A stretch of DNA of 64,000 bases from Platanthera guangdongensis (GCA_039583875.1 CM077163.1:236956646-237020645), one strand, 5' to 3'. Positions 20,116-31,335 are shown, numbered from the stretch's first letter. Numbers and translations are program-made. The notes: generated by a model from the letters alone, not told the origin.

Positions 20116-22943
20116 TTAAATCACCTTGAGTCCCACTTCCCCCACTGTTTTGATTGATCGGTCTTTATGCATTCCTTTCGTCAGTGGATCAGCCAGATTA
20201 TCCTTCGATCGCAGATCGATCAAAGTGATAATGCCTTGTTCTTTCAGATAATTCAGTAGAGCGTGTCTCAGTCGTACATGTCGCCTCTTAGTATTAAAAA
20301 GGACATTCTTCACAACTTGGACTGCTACTTGATTATCACAGTACATGCTCAAAGAATTGACTTGAAGTCTAGACAAGGGAATGTCTAGAATCAAGTTTCT
20401 GATCCAATATGCCTCTTCGTCAGCTGAGGCTAAGACAAACAACTCGGCTTCCATTGACGACAAAGCTATACAAGTCTGTCTTTTGAATTTCCAAGTGACT
20501 ACAGCACCACCCAAAGTAAAAATAAATCCATTGTGGGCTTGTTGTTCCCAACTTCTGAACACCAGGAGGCATCAGAGTATCCTTCCAACGTAGGAGGGTA
20601 ACCAGTGTAGCACAGAGCGTGGTCTTTAGTACCTTTCAGGTACCTCATCAGCCGATCTAAGGCATCCCAATGCTCTTTGCCTGGACTACTGGTAAAACGA
20701 CTCAGCATGCTTACCGAGAAAGTAATGTCTGGTCTAGTGCAACTTGTGGCATACATGAGATTACCAATGATCTTTGAGTACTTTACTTGATTAACGTTGG
20801 TCCCTTCATTCGGCCTCAACTTGACATTTGAATCGATTGGTGTGTAAATAGGCCTACAGTCTTTATAACCCCAGATAGTGAGGATCTGCTCAATATAATA
20901 AGCATGACTTAGAGTGACACGTCCCTTGTGTACTCTAACTTTTATACCTAGTAAGGTATCTACGGGACCAAGGTCATTCATGTCAAATGCTTTCGCGAGA
21001 GCGGATTTAGTATCCCTCACTGCGGTAAGATCTGATCCCAGAATCAACATGTCATCCACATATAGACATATGATGACTGTTTGATTTGCCATCGAGCGGC
21101 AGTAGAGGAACTTGTCTGAGAGACTGGACTAAAATCCAACGATCTTTACCACTTGATCAAATTTAATGTGCCACATCTTAGATGCTTGTTTAAGCACATA
21201 GATCGATTTATCGAGCTTGCACACTTTGTTTCTTACATCCTTATATACATAACCTTCTGGTTGTGTCATGTAGATCTCTTCATCAAGCTCTCCATTTAAG
21301 AAGGCTGTCTTTACATCCATCTGATGAACTATAAAGTTCTCGATAGAAGCTATGCCAAGAAGAATCCTAATAGTTGATAGGTGACATACATGTAAATAGA
21401 CGTCAAAATAGTCAATTCCCCCCGGTTGTTTATAACTCTTAGCTACTAGATGTGCTTTATATCTGGCTATAGACTCATCACTGTTCAATTTCTTCTTCAG
21501 TACCCACTTGCATCCTAAGACTTTAGCTCCTTTCGGCATGTCAACTAGATGTCAAGTGTTGTTTTGTAGCAGCGAGCTCATCTCATCATCGATGACTTCT
21601 GCCCACATTAACGCATCTTTAGATCGCATTGCTTCCTAATAGGAGAATGGATCATCCTCTAAGTGGTAGGTGACAAAATTCTCACCAAAATCCTTAGGGA
21701 TTGTCTCTTGTAGATACTCTAAGAGGAACAGGTTCCACCTCTAGAGGTTGGGGAGCAGTGCCAGAGGGGCCAGCTTCAGATTCTACAATAGATTCTGAAA
21801 TCATGTTAGTAGACCCGGAGACGGTCAAGTCATGATCTTTGATAAAGTTGTGTTCAAAGAAAATAGCATCTCTAGACTCTATCACTATATTAGTGGATAG
21901 ATCCAGAAACCTGTCAGCTGCACTATCTTCTGCACTACCTAGATAAACGCAAGTCGGTGTTCTAGGTCCTACCTTAGGTCTCTTAAGGTCTTGTATCCTT
22001 ACATAAGTGATACAACCCCAAGTCTTTAGAGTGTCATATCTACAAGGATGGTCATGTCACAACTTATACGGAGTAGAGTTGAGCTTTGAGTGAGGCACTC
22101 TATTTAGAATGTGATTTGTAGTTAGTAATGCTTCCCCCCCCCCCAAAAGGAATTAGGCATGCCAGCTGTGAGAAACATAGAGTTCAATATTTCTGTTAAA
22201 GTTCTATTCTTACGCTCAACAACACCATTCGACTGGGGTGAGTAAGGAGTTGTGGTTTCTAGGATTATACCCTCAGGCACAAAAGTCCTTAAACCCAATT
22301 GCAGTGTACTCTCCTCCTCGATCACTTCTAAGTCTCTTAATCTTTAGATTTAATTGATTTTCTACCTGAGATTTGAAGATCTTAAAGGTCTCGAATGTCT
22401 CATCTTTCGATTTCAATAGCTAAACATGACAATATCTGGAAAAATCGTCGATGAATATAATTAGATACTTCATTCCCCCTCTAGTGGCGTGACAACGAAA
22501 GTCACAGAGGTCGGAATGTATCAACTCCAGAAGTTATGTGCTCCTAGAAACTGTCTTGTAAGGGTTTCTAGTGATCTTAGTCTGGGCACAAACCTCACAC
22601 CTATCAAATTGAATAGAAAGATCTAATGGAATGTTTTGACTTTAACTGGATCTCGCATTTTCTTATAGTGGATATGTCCAAGTCTATTGTGTAATAACTT
22701 TGGATCAATCAGAGTTGAACTCACTTGATTTATGCACTCGTTATGTAGGCTAAGTTTATACATACCATTGATCAGGTAAGCGCAACCAAAATAGTGAGAA
22801 TTAACAGTTAATGTCATTCTACCATTCACGGTTGTGAAAGACATTCCAACTTTATCAAGCAAACTCATAGGAATCAAATTTTTAGTTAAATTAGGAACTA
22901 CTTTAACATGTTGTAAAATTAAAGTCTTACCTGAAGAAAGCAC
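20116..22943 (-). pseudogene. Copia-1 pol remnant
   Basis: Minus-strand fragments in copia order. LHNRLGHIHYKKM (pre-integrase) is near 22,690. The integrase end with TPYSPQSNGVVERKNRTL lies at 22,250-22,190. RT runs from 21,539 with CKWVLKKKLN, VHQMDVKTAFLNGELDEEIY and a changed YVLKQ, continuing to CLYVDDMLILGS near 21,060. RNase H has YSDASW (about 20,570) and CDNQVAVQ (about 20,340). Stops separate RT into two frames and RNase H lies in a third. A run of 11 C (about 22,134-22,144) accompanies a break in the integrase. The catalytic YVDD is intact but the gene is dead. The gag part upstream (22,944-24,050) could not be recognised. Confidence 0.9.
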
Positions 22944-24050
22944 TAGCTCTGCAGTCTCAGCATGAGTAACATCAATCGCTCCTCCACTGCAATTTTATGG
23001 TGTCGAGCGCGCTTTTCTTTGACATATTTCTAGATTTAAAATTGAAATAAAAAAAATACTAGAACGAAGTCACCTGAATCCTGTGGAAATGTCAGAAAAA
23101 CTTCAGATCCAATCCAGAGAAACAATTTGCACCCCCTCTCCAGCTGAACACAGACACCGAAGACTAGATCTGAGCGAAAAATAACTCCACTGATGTAGAG
23201 AGAAGATGATGTTAATCATGGTTGATCAACTAAGAAGAATGCTCTGAGGTCTAGCACTCCTGGCAGCATAGATTCCAGAAGAGAGATTTGATTCAATATC
23301 TGATTTAGTTGGTTGCAACTATCCAGATCAACTCCTCTAGATAGAGCTTTCTGCAACAGAGCTCCAATGCCTTTTGAGAAGGAGATTAATAAGGAAATCC
23401 TCTCAGGGCATAGAAGAGATCAACGATCTGAAAACCTAGAACCGCAGCAAGGATCACTCCCAGATTTGGATCTAGAGTCTGCCCTTAGATCTCCTTTGCA
23501 GACTGGATCAGAAAATAGATCTGGATCTTGATGTTAATAGATCTGGATCAGCAAATAGATCTGGATCAGCAAATAGATCTGGATCAGCAAATAGATCTGG
23601 ATCTTGATGCTATTAGGATTCACCTAAACTTCTTCTCTGGCGATGTTGCAGGTGGTCGACGTTTCTTCCAAACAGATCCGCCCTTTTTTCCTTTTGCGAT
23701 TCCTGATGGCCACGACGCAAAAGAAAGCTCGCGAAGAGCGGCAGAATCGAACAGGAGAGCCCGACGGCTGGGTTCGCAAAACCTCCTCTCTGATTTGCCG
23801 GAAAGAAGCGGCGCAGAGAAGAGCTTCGTTGACGGGAAAATCGCGGACGAGAGAGCGGTGACGGGATTCCTTCGAGCGGCGAAATAGAGATTCAAGAGAA
23901 TCTATTTGAGAATAACCTGCAGCGGGGAGGAAAAACCAGCAGGATCTGGCGTCGGCGAGAAATCCCGAACGAACTATGGCGGCGACAGGGATTTCACGAA
24001 CGGAAGCGGACGGGAGCGGAGGAAAAAAAACCTAGAAAATATCTTGAGAA
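22944..24050 (-). other. 5' internal region of copia-1, gag not recognisable
   Basis: Expected to hold the leader and gag of the minus-strand element. I recognise neither a capsid motif nor a zinc knuckle in any frame. Four copies of an 18-bp repeat (AATAGATCTGGATCAGCA) lie at about 23,537-23,606. The 200 bp next to the LTR are G/A-rich. Confidence 0.5.
23537..23606. repeat. 18-bp tandem repeat, about four copies
   Basis: The unit AATAGATCTGGATCAGCA is repeated with almost no change, giving an Asp-Leu-Asp-Gln-Gln-Ile pattern in one frame. It lies inside the 5' internal region of copia-1. Confidence 0.85.
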
Positions 24051-24214
24051 TGTTAGAAGGCTCCGCTCAAGATAGTCCGATAAGGCTCATCAAGTGTGGA
24101 ATGGCCTTATATAGTATCTCCAACGTAGAGTCGTTACACTCTAGTGACACGAAATCCAAAGGGTCGTTCTGAGTCGGCCTCGACACGCGCAGACATATAT
24201 TAAATATCCTAACA
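24051..24214 (-). repeat. 5' LTR of copia-1 (right end)
   Basis: 164 bp, pairing with 19,033-19,195. On the minus strand it holds a TATA box (CTATATAAGG, around 24,104-24,113). The stem-loop at 24,082-24,108 overlaps its end, so transcripts would start in or just after the hairpin. Confidence 0.9.
24082..24108 (-). repeat. Stem-loop, CAAGTGTGGA loop (copia-1 5' LTR)
   Basis: Loop at 24,091-24,100 with arms AAGGCTCAT and ATGGCCTT, pairing over eight bases with one bulged T. It differs from the other LTR copy at one arm base (ATGG rather than ATGA). Confidence 0.75.
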
Positions 24215-24219
24215 CATTC
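24215..24219. repeat. Target-site duplication, right (CATTC)
   Basis: Exact copy of 19,028-19,032. Confidence 0.9.
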
Positions 24220-25018
24220 AACATGCCTTTGCCTCTACAGCTTGCCTGTTGCTGCGCTTGAAATAATCTGGAGCGGTTAACTTCTTATTGACTGGAGGCT
24301 TGCTATCAACTGGAGGGTGCGATGTTTGCGGAGCATGCTGGAATACATTTGAGAGGCGCTCAGTGCTCTTTGCTGAGAGTCTTGTAGACTGCAAGGCGCG
24401 TGCCCAGGAATAGTTTTGAGAGCGGGGCATACAGAGGCGGGTCTGGGATCAATGCGTGCGGAGGTGCGCTTGGGAGTGGTGCACCCGGGGGTGCGCTTAA
24501 GAGTCGAGCACACAAAGGCGCGTTTAGGAGTGGTGCGAGTGGGGGAGCGCTTGCGAGGGGCACGCTCGGGAGTAGGCCGACCAAGGTGCTGCTGGCCTGG
24601 GCAGTTAGACCGGGGCGGTTACCTCCCCGCCGCTCCCCACTATCAGGCAGATATCCCGTTAGTGGGGAGATTTTCAATATTCTCACCCCACACATGGGGT
24701 AGTTGTGTACAAAAAGCCTGTTCGGGACCGACCTAGAAAAAGCCCGGTTAGGCCCAGTCTAGGAAAAGCTCGGCCCGAACCAAGGATGGGGTTGGGGGCT
24801 TTACCCGACGGTATTAGCTGGTTGCCCGGCCCGGTGCCCGACCCGGCCCAGGAAAAGCCCGGGCACCAGGCCTATCTTGGGCCCGGAACCAGGCTAGGCG
24901 AGAAATACCGCCTATTAGGACGGGCTTGGAGGCCTTACCAGGATTAATTAAAGGAAATCTTGCCTATTAGGCGGGATTAAAATCCCGCCAAATCAAGCTA
25001 GGGCGTCTGCTTCGAGAA
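24220..25018. other. Unassigned G/C-rich region with short repeats
   Basis: Between 24,430 and 24,580, GGGTGCGC / GGAGTGGTGC words recur about every 30 bp. On the minus strand one frame is Pro/Ala/Leu-rich and another repeats T-PKR-like units. Neither matches a family I know. From 24,700 to 24,960, GCCCGG words recur and form short inverted repeats. No gene can be supported. Confidence 0.3.
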
Positions 25019-25115
25019 TGTTAGGTCACTCGAAGCATCTCGGATTGTGGTTAAAGTGGAACTTCCTACTCGTTGCCCCTAGCTGGGGTTATATAGGCAA
25101 ATCGTAGGGTTAGAG
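25019..25115 (-). repeat. Partial LTR of the short-LTR copia family
   Basis: TGTTAGGTCACTCGAAGCAT... aligns with the start of the LTR at 25,382 (TGTTAAGTCGCTCGAAGCAT) for about 95 bp, including a TATATAGG stretch, and then breaks off into gag-like sequence. Confidence 0.65.
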
Positions 25116-25340
25116 CGGATATCAAACATCCTGGTATCTGGTCTTTATCCATTACACTCTTTAACCAACTTTTCACTATAGCATTACACCATATCCAATA
25201 TGTTAGAACCAGTGAATTCGCCACTGGCATAGTGAGAGTGTCATCAACAAAACCAATCTTGTTTTTTGCAAACAAAGTGTTGCTCATGTCGTTAACCCAT
25301 TCTCCATAATTTCCATCATGTAGAAGTTCACTAACGTATA
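25116..25340 (-). pseudogene. Copia gag fragment
   Basis: Minus-strand translation gives a DGNYGEWVNDM and LFAKNKIGFVDDTL pattern, then a W-CNAIVKSWL motif. This is the N-terminal part of the copia Gag (the Retrotran_gag_3/UBN2 type seen in plants). It lies between LTR pieces at 25,019-25,115 and 25,382-25,554, in the order 5' LTR, gag, partial 3' LTR on the minus strand. That indicates an internally deleted element sharing an LTR with its neighbour. Confidence 0.7.
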
Positions 25341-25381
25341 TTTAGCCTAGATTATTCGAGGCATGAATGTAGTATGGAGAC

Positions 25382-25554
25382 TGTTAAGTCGCTCGAAGCA
25401 TCCGAATGTGGATCAAAGTGGAATCATCTATCTATTTCCCCTAGGTAGGTATATAAAGCAAACTCTAAGAGTATCTACGGGTATTGGATATTCATGTATC
25501 CAACACGACCTGTTAAGCCTCCGAACTCGTTAATTGTCCAAATATACATTAACA
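25382..25554 (-). repeat. LTR of copia-2 (shared with the gag fragment to its left)
   Basis: 173 bp, TGTTAAGTCG...TACATTAACA. The minus strand on its right reads AATATAGGAGGAGAC, a polypurine tract, so it is the 3' LTR of the pol remnant at 26,462-29,950. A loop of the stem-loop family occurs inside it at 25,411-25,425 (GAT, CAAAGTGGA, ATC). Confidence 0.8.
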
Positions 25555-26102
25555 GTCTCCTCCTATATTTGTGACAAAACATGTACGTCTCGGAGTGCAG
25601 AAAGTAGAATGTACTAAATGAGCAAATTTTTGACTTTACATGTTTTCATAAGAGTTAGCACAATAAAATAAAATAGGAGTTTACCAAAAAACAGTAACAT
25701 TTAACATCTAGGTATATAGTACTACTCATGAATGAAAAGTCTGAAAAAAAAACTAAAATTAATAATGGATCAAAAAACAAATAACAATTCTACTCAGAGA
25801 GTAGATCATCAGCATCCATGTCAAAATATACTTTCTCTCCTCCACTTTCACCAGTGTCTGCAAGAAATTTCATGAGTTAGACTCTATGAATTCATAAACA
25901 TATGCAGTGACTTATCAAAGTAAACTAGCTTTACCTAAACGAGCTTAGTACTTGTAGCAGTAGTGAAGTAACACTGTCAGCATCTCTACCCAGTCTAGCT
26001 AGGACCAGTCAAGTTTTGATTTTAATAAATCAAACATTATTATCTTACTCATTAGTGACCACTATGTACCTCATCATATGATTTAACATACCGTCATTTG
26101 CA

Positions 26103-26126
26103 ACATTATCAAATGTGGAATAATGT
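26103..26126 (-). repeat. Stem-loop, CAAATGTGGA loop, perfect 7-bp arms
   Basis: ACATTAT (26,103-26,109) and ATAATGT (26,120-26,126) enclose CAAATGTGGA. This is the cleanest member of the family. Its arm sequence differs from every other copy. Confidence 0.8.
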
Positions 26127-26211
26127 GCTGTGATCACTAATGTTAGATTAACTCATACAACGACTTTCTATTCCTAGTTGAATAATTCTCAAATCAACTT
26201 ACAATGAGAAA

Positions 26212-26246
26212 GATGTTAAGTCATCAAGTGTGGAATGACTAACGTC
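26212..26246 (-). repeat. Stem-loop, CAAGTGTGGA loop
   Basis: Loop at 26,225-26,234. Arms AGTCAT and ATGACT are perfect for 6 bp, then with one bulge GTT/AAC extends the stem. Confidence 0.75.
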
Positions 26247-26461
26247 TAACCATCTTGGGCTTTCATCAAAAAATTATTTGGGGTTTTCAGTCTGTTATTA
26301 GATGTTTGAATGTTACGACTATTGGTTCTTGTTATCAAAACATAAACATAGGAGGAAGTTTCATATTTCTACGAACTTTAATCCTATTTCCCGTGATGTT
26401 TTCACTGTGAGAGCTTTATTTAATCTTTTTGTCAAAGCGTCTGCAACATTATATTTCGACC

Positions 26462-29400
26462 TCACATCAACTTGTGTAATAATCCATTGACTTGTGAGGG
26501 GGTCAACCAGACTTGTTTCATCCATAGTTGTCTTCTTTTGCCATTAAACAAAGTGTTCGTAGCAATCGTTTTAGTAGCCTGATTGTCGCAGTAAACTGCA
26601 ATAGAACTCAATTTCAGGCTCGACAGTGAAATATCCATCACTAAATCTCTTATCCACTCTGCTTCTTTTTCCGCTGAAGCGAGAGCATAGAGTTCGGATT
26701 TCATAGAAGATAGTGCAATACATGATTGCCTCTTGTACTTCCAGGCTACAGCTGCTCCTCCTAGTGTGAAGATAAATCCACTAGTGTACTTGCTGTCGTT
26801 TAATTCTGAGCATCATTATGCATCAGAATAAACTTCTAAAACTGGAGGATGATTATGGTAACATAAAAACATACTTTTAGGTGTGCTTTATGTATCACAT
26901 TAGTTTATCAAGGGCATCCCAATGGTCTTGACTATGATTACTAGTGAATCTACTTAACATGCCGACCGTAAAAGCTATGTTAGGTCTTGTGCAGATCATA
27001 GCATACATGAGACTACTAATCAGTTTAGCATAATCTAACTGTCTAACCGCAGCTCCTTCATTGGCCTTTAAGCGGTTATTGTAATCGTATGGTGTCTCTA
27101 ATGCTCTACGTTCACTGTATCCTCACGTATCCAACATGGACTTTATGTAGTGGCTTTGACTTAGGGAAATGTTGTTGGGTCCGACGTTCCTTCACATGAT
27201 CTGTGGCGCTCTGCTACTTATTTAAGTAATTAAGTAGCACCCTTTCCAACAGTCCGGGCTTTTGGAACAGTTGGGTATGCGCTTGATCCTATATTTGGTA
27301 TCAGAGGAGGTCACAAGTTCAAGACTGGGGGGCGCTATTAAATCCCGATTTTTCCCTTTTACCTGTGTGGGTCCGGCAGGTCAGGCAACCGTGGACATGT
27401 GGTAACCCCACCTCTGAGACATGTGGCCCATGTGGTAACCCCACCTCTGAGCCGACGGGTTATGCTGGACGTCGGGGGGGATTGTTGGGTCTGATGTTCC
27501 TTCACTTGATCTGTTGCGCTCTACTACTTATTTAAGTAATTAAGTAACACCCTTTTCAACAATCCGGGCTTTTGGAACAGTTGGGTATGCTCTTGATCCA
27601 ACAAATGCCATTTTTTCCAAAGCTCACCTGCATTCTTAGTATAGTCTCAGCTATACTTGGGTCTTTAATGCTAAAATCTTTCATTAGTCCTAACTTAACG
27701 TCATCCAAGTCTGATTGATCAAAACTAAGAATCAGCATATCATCCACATACAAACATATTATAACGACTTTATTTGTTCTATGACGTATGTAAAGACATC
27801 TATCTAAGAGACTCGACATGAATCCCATATTTTTTACATTATAGTCAAACTTCTCTTGTCATAACTTTGGTGCTTCTTTTAGTCCGTATAGTGATTTGAT
27901 TAACTTACAGACCTTGATTTCGTGACCTTCTGCTATGAAACCTTCAGGTTGGCTCATGTATATTTCTTCTGTTAGATCTCCGTTCAAGAACGAAGTCTTA
28001 ACATCCATTTGATGAACAATAAATTTCTCAATAGTCGCAATAACAAGTAAGATCCTAATGGTTGCTAAGTGACATACTGGTGAATAGACATCAAAGTAAT
28101 CCAACCTACTAACTTGTGTGAAACCTTTAGCCACCAGGCATGATTTATACTTAGCTACGCTACCATCAGAATTTAGCTTCTTTTTCAAAACTCACTTACA
28201 TCCTGTTGTTTTAGCCCATTTTGGCTTATCAACTAACTTTCAGGTGTTGTTCTGAAGTAGATAGTTCATCTCTTCATCAATGGCTTCTTTCTAGAATAGT
28301 GAATCCCTTGATCTCATCTCTTCCTTATAGGTAGATTGATAAGCCTCGATGTGGTAAGTGACAAAATCACTACTGAAGGTTCTAAGAGTTCTCTCTCTCA
28401 ACGAAGTCCTTCTAGACTCTAGGACACTATTGTCTACTAGAACGGAAAAGGAAGTGCTCGGTACGGATTCAGGATCTTCCTCAGTAATATTTGCTTACAT
28501 ATCTGGGAGTGACAGGTTCTTGTCTTTAAGGAAATTATCCACAAAGAACACAGCATCCCTAGATTCAATAATTATATTATTAGACAGGTCTAATAATCTA
28601 TCTGCAGCACTATCTTCAGCACAACCTAAGTAGACACACGTGTTGGTCCTAGGTCCAAGTTTAGACTGTCTAGGGTTAGAGACCCTGACATAGGCTATGC
28701 AGCCCCAGGTCTTAAGTCTAGCTATAGACAGCGGTCTCTTAAATCAAAGCTCGTAGAGTGTAACCTCTAACTTAGCATGAGAGATTTTGTTCAGAATGTG
28801 ACTGGTAGTTAAAACTGTTTCTCCCCAATAAGCAGTAGGCATGCCAGTAGTGAGGAGCATAGAATTCAACATCTCTGTTAACGTTCTATTTTTTCTCTCG
28901 GCTATACCATTCGATTGGGGTAAGTAAGGAGTAGTGGTTTCTGCTATGATGCCTTGAGAGATAAGAAAATATCTGAACTCACTGAACACGTATTCTCCTC
29001 CTCTCACTTTTAAACTTCTTTATTTTCATGTCTAGTTGGTTTTCTACCCTGGTTTTGAAAAGACAAAACTTGTCAAACACTTCATCTTTAATTTTAAGAA
29101 GATATATGTGACAAAATCTAGAGCAATCATCTATGAAAGTGACCATATATTTCCTTGCTCCTCTAGTGACAAAACTTTTAAAGTCGTAGATATCAGAATG
29201 TATAAGCTCTAGAGGTGTTGTGCTCCTAGTAACCGCACTAAAAGGTTTCTTAGTGACCTTAGTCAGAGCATACACTTCACATTTCTCAGGTTGTTTTTTA
29301 GTGTCTAGTGTGATCTGGTGAGTTCTAGCTATATAGAACATTTTCCTATAGTTCACGTGTCCTAGTCTCTCATGTAGAGTCTTAAGGCTAATTAGTTTGT

Positions 29401-29950
29401 TTAAACTTATTGAACTAACTCGTTTGTTAGACTCGGACGATACATCATATCGTGGACGTATACACATCCATAGTAATGAGAGTTAACTGACGGTGTTACT
29501 CTACCGCTACAAAAAGTAAAGGACATACCAACATCACATAATAACATATAAAAACTAAGTTAACAGCTAGAGAAGGAATGAATTTAACGTTTTTTTAAAG
29601 TTAAAGTCTTACTTGAGGATAGCAGCATAGTTGCATTCCCCACATTCAGCACATCAGTTGTCTCACCATTTGCCACCATCACAGATTCCCATACAGCAGT
29701 GAGCCCTGTCATCAAATTAGGATTGTTGCAAATGTGACACGTTGCTCCCGAATCCAGGAACCACTCGTTGCTGGCCATCATATTTCCGACCATGACAACA
29801 AATTCGGAAGGCTCAGCAAGGCTAACCATATTGGTCTGGTTACCTTCTTATGGTGCTCTGGTTCTTTCCCTTTTAGGGGGCTTGCAGTTAGATGCACTAT
29901 ATCCCCACTTGTTGTAGTTGAAACATTTGCCCTTAAACTTTTTGATCGTA
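26462..29950 (-). pseudogene. Copia-2 gag end and pol remnant
   Basis: A minus-strand polyprotein in pieces. A degenerate zinc knuckle is at 29,930-29,870 (CFNYNKWGYSASNC, one Cys replaced). Protease WFLDSGATCHICNN is near 29,760. Pre-integrase LHERLGHVNYRKM is near 29,360. The integrase core includes FIDDCSRFCHIYLL, and TTPYLPQSNGIAERKNRTL is near 28,920. RT shows FIVHQMDVKTSFLNGDL (about 28,020) and YVDDMLILS (about 27,740). RNase H has LASAEKEAEWIRDLV and CDNQATK (26,680-26,560). A TRIM element interrupts it at 27,173-27,603, and several stops and frameshifts are present. It resembles copia-1 closely, so both are one family. Its right LTR is missing, cut off by another LTR at about 29,956. 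Confidence 0.88.
27173..27603 (+). mobile_element. TRIM element (terminal-repeat retrotransposon in miniature)
   Basis: Direct repeats of 121 bp (27,173-27,293 and 27,483-27,603) start TGTTGGGTC. The right one ends CCAACA. The first repeat is followed by TGGTATCAGAGG (27,296), an initiator-Met PBS. The second is preceded by a GGGGGGG polypurine run (27,475-27,481). Flanks AATGT (27,168-27,172) and AATGC (27,604-27,608) agree at four of five positions. The 431-bp length and lack of coding capacity fit TRIM/SMART elements. A 23-bp internal duplication starting CATGTGGTAACCCC lies at 27,396-27,418 and 27,429-27,451. It is inserted in the RT region of copia-2. Confidence 0.9.
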
Positions 29951-29955
29951 GAGTC

Positions 29956-30966
29956 TGCAATGTCCGCTGGTTGACCGGGCAGTCTGTGCTTGTTGGTCGT
30001 GGACTTGTTGTTGCGGGCTGGGGCAGTGTCCGCGGAGTGTGCAGACTATTATTGTGTCCGCTACAGCGTGCGGGCTGGTGCGGTGTCCGCCGTGTTACGG
30101 ACTGGCTTCTATATTGCCTTCCTTGATAGCAGACAGATAGGCTGGTGTCCGACCTTGTCTATGCGGACTGAGCAGACTGCTTGGTGCTAGCTGCAAGCTG
30201 GGTTGGTGTTTTTATCCACTGGGGCGGTGACCACACTCCTCTCCACACCTATAAATAGGACCCTCGTCACATCATAACTAACTGAATGGACAGTAAGTTG
30301 AGATTGGGTAAAAAGCTGCGGCCTCAGATTTTTTGTCTGTGTGGTTTGAGAAGGTTAACTGGTTTGCATTTTGCAGGTTGTGCGGCTAGCACTGAGAAAC
30401 TAGGATTCTGGTTCTAACTGCGGTCAGGGATCAGTGGAGCTTGCGATTAAAAATCAGCGGTTTTGCAACAGGTCGCATTTGTGGCTAGCTAGTCTTCTCT
30501 CCAGCTTTCCAGTTCGATAACTTGTATGCCGGTCTCGGCGGTCTGTTCTTCAGTTCGGCAACGGCTCTTGTTCGCAGACTCTGGCAGCTAGACAACCACT
30601 GCGGTTAGGCGACTTACAGAGAGCGGACAAGGTGTTCAGCAGGATAACTGGTTGTCCGCGGTCTTCGCGGACTCCATAGCTCAGTTCGGTGCAGCAACGG
30701 CTTGGCGACCTCAGTGGTCTCGGCGGTCTCAGCTTTTGTCCGCCCGGTTTTTGTTTGATTTCTGCTTCCCTGTTTTACTTGGTGAAATCATGTCTCGTCA
30801 TGTATGTCTCGCCCTGTAATGAAAATTGTTGTTTATACATGACTTTGTTGTTGTCTTCTATTGCATCTGGTTTACTCAGCTCAGTTTACTTGTGGAGTGT
30901 TCCTGCGCCTGGTTCCTGCTTTCCGCTTGATCAAGGTATCATTTTGATAGCTCTGAAAGTTTTACT
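29956..30966 (+). repeat. 5'-truncated copia LTR, same family as 33,748
   Basis: From TGTCCGCTGGTTGACCGGG onward it aligns with the LTR at 33,748-35,364, beginning about 590 bp inside that LTR. It shares the TATA region (GGCGGTGACCACACTCCT, then TATAAATAGGACC at 30,250) and the G/C-rich U5-like part with recurrent GCGGACT words. It ends directly before a PBS. Confidence 0.8.
30250..30257 (+). promoter_or_regulatory. LTR TATA box
   Basis: TATAAATA at the same relative place as in the LTRs at 33,748, 39,587 and 63,275. Confidence 0.7.
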
Positions 30967-30980
30967 TGGTATCAGAGCTA
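30967..30980 (+). promoter_or_regulatory. tRNA-iMet primer-binding site of the truncated copia
   Basis: TGGTATCAGAGCTA follows the LTR end, so the fragment was a 5' LTR. The internal region is lost within a few tens of bases. Confidence 0.8.
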
Positions 30981-31299
30981 TTTCTTGACCATCTTGAGAA
31001 ATTTTAACAAATTTCGCCAAAATGGAAGATAAGTGTCAGGTAATGCTGTGCCGGGGAGGAGAGTGAGTTTTTGGGAAGAAAAATGGCTATGACGGGAGTT
31101 AGAAGAAGGGAAGGAGACGCTACAGGAAAAAATGAAGGGGAGTTTGATGGTAGCGGGGAAAATGGCTATGGTAGGATAGATGGGGTCCATGGGGATCCAT
31201 TTCGCGGTCCAGATTTCTCTGGGGAGGATCAAACGGGTTCACTAATTCTCAATCTTTTATATTTTTAAATCAAAAATCTTGTTCATTGGATGAACAAAT

Positions 31300-31335
31300 G
31301 GATCCCCTCCATTTCTGACGAATTGGAGGGGATCC
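31300..31335. repeat. Inverted repeat (GGATCCCCTCC hairpin)
   Basis: Arms 31,300-31,315 and 31,320-31,335 pair at 15 of 16 positions around TGAC. Confidence 0.8.

Larger units (their letters stand above)
19033..24214 (-). mobile_element. Complete but decayed short-LTR Ty1/copia element (copia-1)
   Basis: A 5.2-kb minus-strand element bounded by 163/164-bp LTRs and an exact 5-bp TSD (CATTC). On the minus strand it carries, from high to low coordinates, the pre-integrase, integrase, RT and RNase H parts of a copia polyprotein, broken by stops and frameshifts. The LTRs are unusually short. I find no standard TGGTATCAGAGC primer site next to the 5' LTR (the internal side reads TTCTCAAGATATTTTC). 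The 3' end and LTRs contain a family of stem-loops with a conserved loop. Confidence 0.9.
25555..26461 (-). other. 3' non-coding region of copia-2 with stem-loops
   Basis: Holds the polypurine tract at about 25,555-25,570 and two stem-loops (26,103-26,126 and 26,212-26,246). Otherwise A/T-rich, with no coding region recognised. Confidence 0.65.
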
